Shown here: one piece after another, positions 52,848 through 62,060 of the stretch
How the letters are laid out: each line of letters opens with the position of its first letter
Numbering within the stretch: position 1 is the stretch's first letter
Assembly (NCBI RefSeq): GCF_900103215.1
Contig: NZ_FNGV01000002.1
Coordinates: 434,001 to 498,000 of the forward strand
Length of the DNA stretch: 64,000 bases
Direction: 5' to 3'
Source of the DNA: Kriegella aquimaris
GTDB taxonomy: Bacteria > Bacteroidota > Bacteroidia > Flavobacteriales > Flavobacteriaceae
Program-made: the position numbers and the translations under genes
Notes under the pieces: generated by a model
The model's input: the letters and a program-made list of their open reading frames with translations, nothing else
Told to the model about the DNA's origin: nothing
Database searches by the model: none

Positions 52848-53498
52848 TTACTCTTCTAACTCTGTTATTTTCTTTTCATAAAGTTTTTTGCTTTCGACCA
52901 CTGCCACATTTAGTTCTTGCATGATTCCGTCTACACGCCCTTCAATACTTTTCATTTGATCATTGATATTATCAAAAGAGTTCAGGGCCGCAGCAACCTC
53001 CAAGGCTTTGACTACTTCTACGGCATCGCCATGCAACAGGCGCAATTTTCCAATAGCTTTTGAGGTTTTGTTCAACGTACCATTGTATTTGCTGCGGGCC
53101 TTTTCAATGGCATTCATCAACGTTTTTTTACTAGTAGCGTCGCTAAGGCTATTGGTCTGGGTCTCCATGGCGGTAAATAGATTAGCGGCTTTTTCCTTTA
53201 GGTCTTCATATTCCTTGTTCAGGTTTTCGACGCGCGTATCGACTTTTTCCCAATCACCATAGACTTTAGCAAATTCTTTGTCTTCATTTTTGGTGTCTTC
53301 CAGAGCACTTTTTAAAGCATTGAGCGATTCAAGTCCCTTATTGACATTTTTGTTGGCGTTTTCTTTTTTCTTTTCGAAAGAAGATACCTGCGATTTGAAT
53401 TTATCTTTTAAACGAATGAGGTCTTCGGGACTTTTGTCTTTCCAGCACGAAATAAGAAATAGGGAGAATATTGAAACAATCAGTGTTTTTTTAAACAT
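52848..53498 (-). CDS. Coiled-coil lipoprotein, unknown function
   Basis: 216 residues with a lipoprotein signal (LFLISCWKDKS, lipidated C18). The mature protein is almost entirely helical and charged, with heptad-like patterns at about 30-110 and 175-216. It could be an envelope spacer or bind partner proteins. No family recognised. It lies between the metallophosphoesterase (46 bp upstream) and GNAT genes on the same strand. Confidence 0.75.
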   Translation of the reverse strand: MFKKTLIVSIFSLFLISCWKDKSPEDLIRLKDKFKSQVSSFEKKKENANKNVNKGLESLNALKSALEDTKNEDKEFAKVYGDWEKVDTRVENLNKEYEDLKEKAANLFTAMETQTNSLSDATSKKTLMNAIEKARSKYNGTLNKTSKAIGKLRLLHGDAVEVVKALEVAAALNSFDNINDQMKSIEGRVDGIMQELNVAVVESKKLYEKKITELEE

Positions 53499-53544
53499 TC
53501 AGTTCGGATTTTTTGTTAATGGATGCGCAAATATACGAGTTCTT

Positions 53545-54447
53545 TTAACCTTTCGCTTTTTGGTAATCTGCCAACTTCTGTGGTCCTTCCAATAAAACAC
53601 GAACGACACGTAGTATGCCATCGTCGGTGGTAGCTATCTGCCATTTGATCAGTGAAATTTTACCATCTTCTATTTCGATGCCCGTAATACTTCGTGGATG
53701 CACGCAACTACCGTCGTTGAAAAAGGGAATATCCCCTGGTTCAGGAAACCGTGGGCGATGTGTGTGACCTACAATGGTTAATAGAAGTTCGTTTCGTAAA
53801 ATCCATTTTTTAATGCGACGTTCTATTTTAATGAGTTCTTTGTAATTTTTGGCCGGGCTGGTAGGGTCGGCAATACCCCACACTTGTAGCGGTTTCCACA
53901 ATATACGAACCAAAAATCGACTCCAACGCCAAAAGGTATAATTCCACCAGTCGGCTTGATGACCGTGAGTAAGAAATAGTTCTTGTTTTGTTTCCGTGTG
54001 TGTTAACCGAATGGCTTCATGATACGTAATGCCTTCAAAAAGTTCTTTTGATTTATTATCAATAGGCTCAAAGTAGCTGCTAAGGTTTTCTTTGACGTAA
54101 TCGGGGTTCTTGTAAACCATGTCGTGGTTGCCCCATATCATGTGCAATCTGTGTGCAAGGTGAAATTTGCGCAACAATCCGTAAACATTTTTGTGTGCTT
54201 CAAAAATAGATTCAAAATTGACATTTTCCCAGAGTTCGTCACCATCACCAATCTCGCAATATTGAAAACCCTCTTTATAATAAAAATTCAGGGCGTGAAA
54301 ATAGATGTTTCGATTGTTGGCAAAGTCATCGGCAAAACTATTGTCTCCCCGATGGCAATCACTGAAAAGTATAAACTTTGAGGTGTCATCAAACAGTATT
54401 TCTTTGGCATTTTGGTAAGCTCTGGTTAATCTGCTGTTAGATGACAT
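53545..54447 (-). CDS. Calcineurin-like metallophosphoesterase, cytosolic
   Basis: 300 residues. Metal-binding motifs of the superfamily are in order: FILFSDCHRGDN (about 26-37, D-x-H), IGDGDELWENV (62-72, GDxxD/E-like), WGNHDMVY (104-111, GNH), and TIVGHTHRPRFP (about 221-232, GHTH). No signal peptide. Similar proteins act as nucleotide or phosphoprotein phosphatases, or UDP-2,3-diacylglucosamine-type hydrolases. The substrate is not determinable. Confidence 0.88.
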   Translation of the reverse strand: MSSNSRLTRAYQNAKEILFDDTSKFILFSDCHRGDNSFADDFANNRNIYFHALNFYYKEGFQYCEIGDGDELWENVNFESIFEAHKNVYGLLRKFHLAHRLHMIWGNHDMVYKNPDYVKENLSSYFEPIDNKSKELFEGITYHEAIRLTHTETKQELFLTHGHQADWWNYTFWRWSRFLVRILWKPLQVWGIADPTSPAKNYKELIKIERRIKKWILRNELLLTIVGHTHRPRFPEPGDIPFFNDGSCVHPRSITGIEIEDGKISLIKWQIATTDDGILRVVRVLLEGPQKLADYQKAKG

Positions 54448-54651
54448 ATCGGTAAAATTGATGTTGAATCAATGCCATGCCCGTTTAAATTCGTTTTTGG
54501 CTGGCGTGTACTTTAAATTAAAACTTGATATACTGCAAGATGTAGGTAAATATCTAAAAAAAGGGTGGAACAGCGGAAAAATTTCTTTAACACCTATTAT
54601 AAGTTGTTCTTTTGTAATTTTACAAGGTCTTAACCGACGAACAATTACGGT

Positions 54652-57027
54652 ATGAAAATGAACAAAGGAAAAGAGTTGCCAATAGTACTGAAGGTAAGCT
54701 TTGATAAGTTATTAAGGCATTATGATGGTATGGCACAAAGCGAAGATATCTATTTGGCGGCAAAGGCCAAAAGAATCTTGGCTGCCCAGGCACCATTTCC
54801 TGAACTGAGAGATGGCTTTACCGATTTTTCCCTTTTGGAAAAGCATAAAGACATTATTAAGTTAATTCTTGAGGATAGCTTTCCCGAGCCGCTTACCCAT
54901 AACGAAATCAAGACTGCGGCCTTGCCATATGACAATGTGATTTTTAATTCTACCGAAAGGTTTAAAAAAATAATTAAAGATGCCGGGGAAGGCTTTAATC
55001 TTGTTATAGGTGATTTTAACGAAGACATAAATTATATAATGGCCTGTACGGTCATTCTTAATTTTCACTATGGTTTCAGTCTTGATTTTAAGCGTCCGTT
55101 CTTTTACAATATTCCCGATGCAAAAGGGGTTATGCGTCACTATCGCATTCTTTATAATGCCGATTTTATGGATATCATCCCGACGGAAAAGGCAAAGCAA
55201 TTAAGTCAACCAGACGTAGATGAGCTTTTGGCTAATTTTGATGATCTTGAACTCTGGAAAGAGAAAATACCCCCCAATAGCTTTATTTCAAAAGGTTTTG
55301 TGGTCTCGAATATGTTCGATGTTACTGCCGAGCACTCAATTTCGGAGATAAAATCAAGTCTTATTTCAAATAATAAGCGGGGCCAAGAGGGGTTCATGGG
55401 GAATGTAAATGAGGTCTTTCGGTCACTCTTTAATTTACCCGGCATACGAACAGGTTTTACGGTCTATAATCCTAAGGAAGACGAATTCGAAAGAGTTTAT
55501 GGTCCGAATATGCAGAGTTTTCTTTTGCAAGACAAAGAGAGCGAAGCGTGTAAAGATGCTTTATGCCAAGCTTCTTACAAAAAGTTGCTAGAAGACAACA
55601 CCTACTTTGCCATTTCAAATGTTGATAAATATTTTGAGCTTTCCGAAGGTACGGCGCCCTATAAAAATTTAAAGGAACAGGGTATAAAAAGTGCCATTTT
55701 TGCTCCGATTGCAGAAAATGGCGAATTGTTGGGGGTTATGGAATTGGTTTCTGAAAAAACTAATGAACTTAATAGCATCAATGCCCAAAAGCTGGAAGAC
55801 GTAATGCCTTTTATTGTTGCAGCAGTGCGAAGATCAAAGACAGAGGAGGAAAACCTTATAGATGCAATTATTCAGCACGAATGCACTACGGTTCATTCAT
55901 CTGTATTGTGGAAATTTGAAGAAGAAGCCAAAAGGTTCATTGCTGAAGATATGAAAGGTGGTCAGCCCTCTTTCAAGGAAATTGTCTTTAATGATGTACA
56001 CCCCTTATATGGGCAAATTGATATTAAAAATTCTTCACAGGCGCGAAATTTCGCCATTCAGAGAGACTTAATGATTCAACTTTCTGAAATCAACGGTGTT
56101 TTGACAGTTGCATGGCAAAAGAATAGATTGCCCATTTACGAGGAGTTGATTTTCAGGGTAAACAATCACATAGATGACATCAAGGAAACGCTTCATACAA
56201 ATAGTGAGCAGGCAATTTTTGATTTCGTAAAAAAAGAGGTTGGGCCAGTTTTTGAACATTTAAAGAAAACAGACTCCGAACTTGGAAAAAATGTGATTGC
56301 TTATGAGTCGAATATTGATATGGGTACCGATTCATATTACGACCATCGGCGAAATTATGATGAGAGTGTCATGCAAATAAACAGAAAGCTGGCCGCTGTA
56401 ATCGATAAAAAACAGGAAAGTGCCCAGGCCATGTACCCTCATTACTTTGAGCGCTATAAAACTGACGGCGTAGAACACAACGCCTATATTGGTGATTCGA
56501 TAACGGGCGAACGAGAGTTTGATAAATTATATCTCCGTAATCTAAGATTGTGGCAGCTACAGGTTATGTGTGAAATGGAAAATGTACATTATAATTTGAA
56601 ACCAGAACTTGCAGTGCCGTTAGATGTGGCCTCTCTGATTTTGGTTTATAATACTTCATTATCTATTCGTTTCCGAATGGATGAAAAGCGTTTTGATGTA
56701 GACGGCACTTATAATGCCCGTTATGAGATAATTAAGAAACGCATTGATAAATCTTATATTAAAGGCACCAATGAACGTCTGACCCAACCGGGTAAAATGG
56801 TAGTGGTATATTCACAGAAAAAAGATGAACTTGAATACTTGCGCTATATTAAATTCTTAAAGTCGAAAGGCTATTTCGACGGGAAGATTGAAATTGTTGA
56901 ATTAGAGGGCTTACAAGGTGTTTCGGGTCTAAAGGCTATTCGAGCCAATATTTTGTATCGGCCCAAAAACAAATCTTCGGAAAGAACTTATACCTATGAA
57001 GAACTTATTGAGGAAATTCAGGGGTAG
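54652..57027 (+). CDS. Large GAF-domain protein
   Basis: 791 residues, no signal or membrane segment. A GAF-like domain spans about 255-400 (TGFTVYNPKEDEFERVYGP, then KSAIFAPIAENGELLGVMEL). It is flanked by about 250 N-terminal helical residues and a 390-residue C-terminal part of unknown fold with FNDVHPLYGQIDIKNSSQAR. The plan suggests a cytosolic sensor that binds a small ligand and passes the signal to an unidentified output. It meets the HD-Pycsar gene tail to tail with no gap (57027/57028), so they are not one operon, although a functional link cannot be excluded. Confidence 0.85.
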   Translation: MKMNKGKELPIVLKVSFDKLLRHYDGMAQSEDIYLAAKAKRILAAQAPFPELRDGFTDFSLLEKHKDIIKLILEDSFPEPLTHNEIKTAALPYDNVIFNSTERFKKIIKDAGEGFNLVIGDFNEDINYIMACTVILNFHYGFSLDFKRPFFYNIPDAKGVMRHYRILYNADFMDIIPTEKAKQLSQPDVDELLANFDDLELWKEKIPPNSFISKGFVVSNMFDVTAEHSISEIKSSLISNNKRGQEGFMGNVNEVFRSLFNLPGIRTGFTVYNPKEDEFERVYGPNMQSFLLQDKESEACKDALCQASYKKLLEDNTYFAISNVDKYFELSEGTAPYKNLKEQGIKSAIFAPIAENGELLGVMELVSEKTNELNSINAQKLEDVMPFIVAAVRRSKTEEENLIDAIIQHECTTVHSSVLWKFEEEAKRFIAEDMKGGQPSFKEIVFNDVHPLYGQIDIKNSSQARNFAIQRDLMIQLSEINGVLTVAWQKNRLPIYEELIFRVNNHIDDIKETLHTNSEQAIFDFVKKEVGPVFEHLKKTDSELGKNVIAYESNIDMGTDSYYDHRRNYDESVMQINRKLAAVIDKKQESAQAMYPHYFERYKTDGVEHNAYIGDSITGEREFDKLYLRNLRLWQLQVMCEMENVHYNLKPELAVPLDVASLILVYNTSLSIRFRMDEKRFDVDGTYNARYEIIKKRIDKSYIKGTNERLTQPGKMVVVYSQKKDELEYLRYIKFLKSKGYFDGKIEIVELEGLQGVSGLKAIRANILYRPKNKSSERTYTYEELIEEIQG

Positions 57028-58242
57028 TTAGGTAGGCAAATCGATGATTTTTTCGGGCCCGAAAAATTTTAATGCTACAAAAAAGGCAATTACCGAAAGA
57101 ATCATTCCAATCATGAATATCGTATAGGTCCAGCGAAGTAGCTTATATTTTCTGTCAAGTACCAGCCCCAAATAATAAAGGTCTTTTGTTAAGGAACTGT
57201 AGACATACTTCTGATCTTTTATCAGTTCTTGAATCGCCCATTCATAATCGACTAATTTCATTTTATGAAAGTTTCCAAAGAAAAGCAGATTAACCTTTTT
57301 TTGTTCTACGTCTTCTTTGGTGAACTGCCCACTAGTTACATTCGGTCTTGTGGCCAATATCGACATCACCATCGATATTACACTGAAAATTACGAATATG
57401 ACCGCTGGATAGACTAAATAGTCGTTTGAGGGATTATCTAATTTGGGTACGAGGTTGGCCAGCACCAATGAAATTATAATGGCATTTACTGAAAGTAAAA
57501 TGTTTGCTTTGGTATCAGCTATATCACTTAGTTTCAGGTGATTTCGCATGGTAACACGAAACATGGTCTGAATGCCTCTTTCAGGACTTTTATCCTTAAA
57601 ATTAGATTTGAGTTCCGCTTTTAAACGTTCTTTTTTTACAAGTTTTTTATTTTTTTTCCTATTCTTTATGAGGTTGGCCAGATTCTCATCCTTACCTTTT
57701 TGCCAATTATTTTTGGCATAGTCCGTATAAAAACGATGCTCTGTTTGAAACATTTGAATATTCGTATCCCTCCATTCTTTCTGAGAAAAATTCGCGATGC
57801 CCAACAAAGAGAGTTCTTCCCGCAACATTTCCGAGGTTTCTTCATAGGTGTTGTGCCCAAGGTGCGAAGCGTCTGCATCTCTTATTATTTGCTCTGACAA
57901 ATTAGTGGGGTCATAATAACGCCTCGTTGCTAAAATAAGATTGCAAACGGTATCGATAGCAGCTGTGTCGTAGTTGTTTTCCTCGAGAAAAGACCTAGCT
58001 ATGGCACAACTTGCTTCCTCGTGATTTTCGGATCCTTGGGTATAACCGGTATCATGCAACCAAGCTGCTAATACGAGTGCGTCATTTTCTTTGGCATTTA
58101 AGTCATAAAAGTCCAGTAATTCTTTAGTATTTTTAACGACTCTTTGGGTATGCCTAAGATTATGGTATAAATATTCTGAACCTAATTGATTTGACAATAA
58201 GTCCGTGACAAATACTTCGGTTTTTTCAATGATAGTTGACAT
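57028..58242 (-). CDS. HD-domain / Pycsar-effector (DUF5706) fusion protein
   Basis: 404 residues. The N-terminal HD phosphohydrolase domain (about 1-150) has H31 (LRHTQRV), H63-D64 (AAWLHDTGY) and D122/D124 (RDADASH). After a basic linker, the part from about 225 resembles the Pycsar effector family PycTM: LSDIADTKANILLSVNA, then membrane segments near 258-275, 287-305 and 377-398. In Pycsar defence, cyclic pyrimidine nucleotides made by a cyclase trigger PycTM to damage the membrane. Here no cyclase lies in the window, so the role is inferred. The HD domain could degrade or sense a nucleotide signal. Confidence 0.87.
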   Translation of the reverse strand: MSTIIEKTEVFVTDLLSNQLGSEYLYHNLRHTQRVVKNTKELLDFYDLNAKENDALVLAAWLHDTGYTQGSENHEEASCAIARSFLEENNYDTAAIDTVCNLILATRRYYDPTNLSEQIIRDADASHLGHNTYEETSEMLREELSLLGIANFSQKEWRDTNIQMFQTEHRFYTDYAKNNWQKGKDENLANLIKNRKKNKKLVKKERLKAELKSNFKDKSPERGIQTMFRVTMRNHLKLSDIADTKANILLSVNAIIISLVLANLVPKLDNPSNDYLVYPAVIFVIFSVISMVMSILATRPNVTSGQFTKEDVEQKKVNLLFFGNFHKMKLVDYEWAIQELIKDQKYVYSSLTKDLYYLGLVLDRKYKLLRWTYTIFMIGMILSVIAFFVALKFFGPEKIIDLPT

Positions 58243-58260
58243 ACAACGATTTTAGAAGTT

Positions 58261-58288
58261 CCAAAGTACAAAATTTCATTACCAACAA
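58261..58288 (-). promoter_or_regulatory. Weak promoter of the HD-Pycsar gene
   Basis: On the minus strand TTG and a -7-like TACTTTG are 17 bases apart (TTGTTGG near 58288 to TACTTTGG at 58261), close to the Bacteroidota consensus but with one base less in the -7 box. It is 19 bases before the ATG at 58242 and overlaps the divergent intergenic region. Confidence 0.4.
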
Positions 58289-58289
58289 T

Positions 58290-61200
58290 ATGATTGAACA
58301 AAAACATTTTTTGCTCATTGCATCTTTTTTTCTTCTTTTATCGGGCTGTGCCACCATGAATACCAAATATGCCGATTCCGAAGGGGAAAAGGATAAGAAG
58401 TCAGATAAAGAAGTAGCCCATACATTCTATCTAATTGGTGATGCCGGTTTGTCTCCCATAGGGGGAATGAATGCTGCATTGAAAATTTTTAAGAATAAAT
58501 TGGAAAAGGCCGACAAGAATAGCACGGCCATTTTTTTGGGAGATAACATCTATCCGGCAGGATTGCCCGACCCAAAAGATTCTACGGTCGCCTATCGCAT
58601 TGCAAAAAATCATTTGGATGCCCAAATCACAACACTTGAAAAGTTTAAAGGAAAGCCATTATTTATACCGGGAAATCATGACTGGTATACCGAAGGGTTG
58701 GTCGGACTCGAGCGGGAACAAAAGTACATTCAAGAACAATTAAAAAGTAAAGAAGTGTTTTTTCCTGAAGATGGTTGCCCAATTGAAACCATAGTGGTAA
58801 ATGATCAAGTCGCAATTATTGCGATAGATACGGAATGGTACTTGACCAATTGGGATAAAAGACCAGATATCAATGACAAATGTGACATTAAAAGCAGGGA
58901 TAAATTTTGGTTGGAGTTAGAAGATGAAATTAAGGATAATAGGCAAAGAACGACCATTATTGCCATGCATCACCCCGCTTTCAGCTATGGGGAACATGGT
59001 GGTCAATATTCTTTTAAAAAGAGCCTATACCCCGACAACGGTAAAGTTCCCTTGCCCTTTTTAGGAACATTTATAAACGTACTTCGACGTACAACAGGGG
59101 CCTCGATTGAAGACCTTTCGAACAAGCGTTATAGAGAGTTGAGTGACCGATTGGTCACTTTAGCACAATTTTCCAATAAAGTCATTATTGCTTCAGGGCA
59201 CGAACATAGCCTTCAATATATTGTGGAAAACAATACACCACAGATAGTAAGTGGTTCAGGTTCTAAGCATGGAGGCACTAGACTTTTGAACGGCAGTAAG
59301 TTTTCATCCGGTAAAATGGGGTACGCAACGTTGGAAGTTTATAAAGACGGTTCTTCAAAGGTGCGATATTACGGGGTCGGCGATGCAGAAAATGAGGAAT
59401 TTTTATTTGAGACGGATGTACTTCCGCCAGACCGAAGTTTGAACATAGAGAAGTATGAAGATTCATTTCCTCCTGAAGTAAAAGCATCGATTTATACAGA
59501 TGAAGAAACCGATAAAACTGGGGTTTTCAAAACTATTTGGGGAAATCGGTACCGAAAGTATTACAGTACAAAGGTGATGGCTCCGACCGTGAGGCTCGAT
59601 ACGCTGTTCGGTGGGTTGACGCCTGTAAGTAGGGGTGGAGGGCATCAATCTAAATCCCTAAGGTTACGACATAAAAATGGCAAAGAGTATGTTATGCGTG
59701 CCTTGCGAAAAGAGGCGGAGCTTTATTTACAATCCATGGCTTTCCAAAACCAATTTGTTATGGATGAGTTAGAGGATACCTATACCCTTGAACTGCTGCA
59801 AGATTTTTACACGGGGGCACATCCTTATGGGCCGTTTACGATTGGCCCATTGTCAGATGCCATCGAGATTTATCATACCAATCCAATATTATATTACGTA
59901 CCAAAACAATCGGCCCTAGAAGATTTTAATGACGATTTTGGCGATGAACTTTATATGATTGAAGAACATGCCGGAGATGGTCATGGTGACTTAAAAAGCT
60001 TCGGTTTTACTGATGAACTTAAGAGTACCGATAGTATGTTGGAAGATTTAAGGGATGACGAAAAGTACGAGGTAGACGCCGAAATGTATCTAAGGGCGAG
60101 GCTATTCGATATGGTCTTAGGCGATTGGGATAGACATGTTGACCAATGGCGATGGGCGGAATTTGAAGATAAAAAATCAGATAAAATTATATATAGGCCG
60201 GTTCCCAGGGATAGGGATCAAGTTTTTTCCATTATGGGAGACGGATTTCTGATGAGTTTGGCCACGCGTATTGTGCCGGGCTTGAGACTGATGGAAGGGT
60301 TCAATAAAGAAATAAGAAGTGTTAAAGGATTTAATTCTTCACCAAAGACTTACGTTTTAGATATGGCATTGTTGACCGAAACAACAAGGCGGCAATGGTT
60401 AGATCAAGCAGAATTTATACAACAGAACTTAACAAAGGAAGTAATTGAGAAGGCTTTTAAAATGTTTCCTGAGGAGGTTAGGGATGCGACAGTTACAGAA
60501 ATTGAAGAGATACTATTGTCCCGAATTGCCAATATTAATGAAACGGCTTTGGAATACTATGACGTTTTAAACAAATATGCCGTTGTAGCCGGAACCGATA
60601 AAGACGATTGGGTCGTTGTTAATCGCCTCAATACAAATGAAACAGAAGTTAAAGTATATCGCAACATCGGGGGTAAGAAAGAAAAACTATTTTTTGAAAA
60701 AAAATTCGACCACCTCAGTACTAAAGAAATCTGGATTTACGGTCTTGATGACGACGATCGGTTTGTGGTCGAGGGCACGACCAATAACGCCATAAAAGTG
60801 AGATTGGTAGGTGGCCAGAATAATGATATCTATGAAATTAAGAATGGCAAAAAGGTGGCTATTTACGATTTTAAGTCCAAAAAGAACACCTTTGAGAATA
60901 CTTCAGGGGCAAAAGTAAAGCTGACAAACGATTATGAGGTGAATACCTATCGCCCTTTGAAACTGCGAAACTCTGTCAATCAGACCATACCGACCATAGG
61001 GTATAACCCTGATGATGGAGTAAAGATAGGCCTTGTCAATACCTATACCTACAATGGTTTTCGACAGAACCCGTTTACAGAACGGCACATTATAAATGCA
61101 TCCTTCTATTTCGCTACCAGTGGGGTCGATATCAAGTATACTGGTGAGTTCGCCAACCTTTTCGACAATTGGAACTTTCAATTGGAAGGACGGTTTACTA

Positions 61201-62012
61201 GTCCAAATTTTGCCGTAAACTTTTTCGGTTTTGGAAATGAAACTGAAAACTTAGATGACACATTAGACCTTGATTATAACCGCGTGCGCCTTCAGAATGT
61301 TAAGTTGGCGCCGGCCTTGGTTTGGAGGGGACAGCTCGGTGCTAAATTCAAAACAGCAATTACATATGAAATTATTGATGTTGAAGAAACCGACAATCGT
61401 TTCATTAATACCTTTTACCAGCAAAACGGGGAAGAAAGCCGAGAGCAATTCTTAGGTGTCGATGCGGTCTATAGTTACCAAAATAGTGATAATGCCGCTT
61501 TCCCAACCATGGGTATGGCAACCGACGTACAGATTGGTTATAAAAGAAATATAGGTTCGACTGGACAAGATTTTGGTTATATAGTACCGAGCCTATCTTT
61601 CGACTATAAATTGGTGCCTAACGGTAGATTGGTACTGGCATCAAAATGGAAGGCCCATTTTACTATTGGTGATGGGTATGAATTTTATCAAGGTGCCAGC
61701 ATTGGTGGCATCGATGGTCTTCGCGGATTTCGAAACCAACGGTTTACCGGGAAAAAGGCATATTATCACAATACCGATATTAGATATAGTCTTCGCAAAA
61801 TGCGCACGAGTATATTGCCGACGGCCTTTGGGCTCTATGGTGGCTTTGATTATGGTAGAGTGTGGCTTCCCAATCAAGATTCAGACCAATGGCATACCTC
61901 TTATGGAGCAGGTTTCTTTTTAAATGTGGCAGATATTATCTCGGCTAGAACGGCACTTTTTTATTCAGATGATGGCCCACGATTTTCATTCGGACTCGGT
62001 TTTGGGTTTTGA
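58290..62012 (+). CDS. Lipoprotein with phosphoesterase, kinase-like and Omp85 barrel parts
   Basis: About 1240 residues from the ATG at 58290 (MIEQKHFLLIASFFLLLSGC, lipidated C20); an ATG at 58236 would bury the signal. Part 1 (about 45-390) is a calcineurin-type phosphoesterase: YLIGDAGLS, LGDNIYPAG, PGNHDWYTEG, AMHHPAFS and SGHEHSLQYI. Part 2 (about 430-640) has LFDMVLGDWDRHVDQWRW and YRPVPRDRDQVF, resembling the HRD/DFG-like sites of HipA/FAM20-type kinases. Part 3 (about 920-1240) is a beta-barrel with GIDGLRGFRNQRF, matching the Omp85 L6 (V/L)RGF motif, ending in GLGFGF. It would sit in the outer membrane with enzymatic domains on one side. It is divergent from the HD-Pycsar gene. Confidence 0.88.
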   Translation: MIEQKHFLLIASFFLLLSGCATMNTKYADSEGEKDKKSDKEVAHTFYLIGDAGLSPIGGMNAALKIFKNKLEKADKNSTAIFLGDNIYPAGLPDPKDSTVAYRIAKNHLDAQITTLEKFKGKPLFIPGNHDWYTEGLVGLEREQKYIQEQLKSKEVFFPEDGCPIETIVVNDQVAIIAIDTEWYLTNWDKRPDINDKCDIKSRDKFWLELEDEIKDNRQRTTIIAMHHPAFSYGEHGGQYSFKKSLYPDNGKVPLPFLGTFINVLRRTTGASIEDLSNKRYRELSDRLVTLAQFSNKVIIASGHEHSLQYIVENNTPQIVSGSGSKHGGTRLLNGSKFSSGKMGYATLEVYKDGSSKVRYYGVGDAENEEFLFETDVLPPDRSLNIEKYEDSFPPEVKASIYTDEETDKTGVFKTIWGNRYRKYYSTKVMAPTVRLDTLFGGLTPVSRGGGHQSKSLRLRHKNGKEYVMRALRKEAELYLQSMAFQNQFVMDELEDTYTLELLQDFYTGAHPYGPFTIGPLSDAIEIYHTNPILYYVPKQSALEDFNDDFGDELYMIEEHAGDGHGDLKSFGFTDELKSTDSMLEDLRDDEKYEVDAEMYLRARLFDMVLGDWDRHVDQWRWAEFEDKKSDKIIYRPVPRDRDQVFSIMGDGFLMSLATRIVPGLRLMEGFNKEIRSVKGFNSSPKTYVLDMALLTETTRRQWLDQAEFIQQNLTKEVIEKAFKMFPEEVRDATVTEIEEILLSRIANINETALEYYDVLNKYAVVAGTDKDDWVVVNRLNTNETEVKVYRNIGGKKEKLFFEKKFDHLSTKEIWIYGLDDDDRFVVEGTTNNAIKVRLVGGQNNDIYEIKNGKKVAIYDFKSKKNTFENTSGAKVKLTNDYEVNTYRPLKLRNSVNQTIPTIGYNPDDGVKIGLVNTYTYNGFRQNPFTERHIINASFYFATSGVDIKYTGEFANLFDNWNFQLEGRFTSPNFAVNFFGFGNETENLDDTLDLDYNRVRLQNVKLAPALVWRGQLGAKFKTAITYEIIDVEETDNRFINTFYQQNGEESREQFLGVDAVYSYQNSDNAAFPTMGMATDVQIGYKRNIGSTGQDFGYIVPSLSFDYKLVPNGRLVLASKWKAHFTIGDGYEFYQGASIGGIDGLRGFRNQRFTGKKAYYHNTDIRYSLRKMRTSILPTAFGLYGGFDYGRVWLPNQDSDQWHTSYGAGFFLNVADIISARTALFYSDDGPRFSFGLGFGF

Positions 62013-62060
62013 TTATTGTCGTACTTCGACGCTGAGTCGATAGGGATTACCTCATGGGAA

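Noticed and set aside
54458-54655. 65-codon frame before the GAF-protein gene
   Set aside because: No start context or domain, and it overlaps the real ATG of the next gene; treated as non-coding.
58236-58289. Upstream ATG at 58236 as start of the three-part lipoprotein
   Set aside because: It would place 18 residues before a clean lipoprotein signal peptide and overlaps the start codon of the divergent gene; ATG at 58290 is preferred.
54652-62012. A complete Pycsar operon
   Set aside because: No nucleotidyl cyclase gene (PycC-like) was found near the HD-Pycsar effector, and neighbouring genes are on opposite strands, so a classical two-gene system is not supported.
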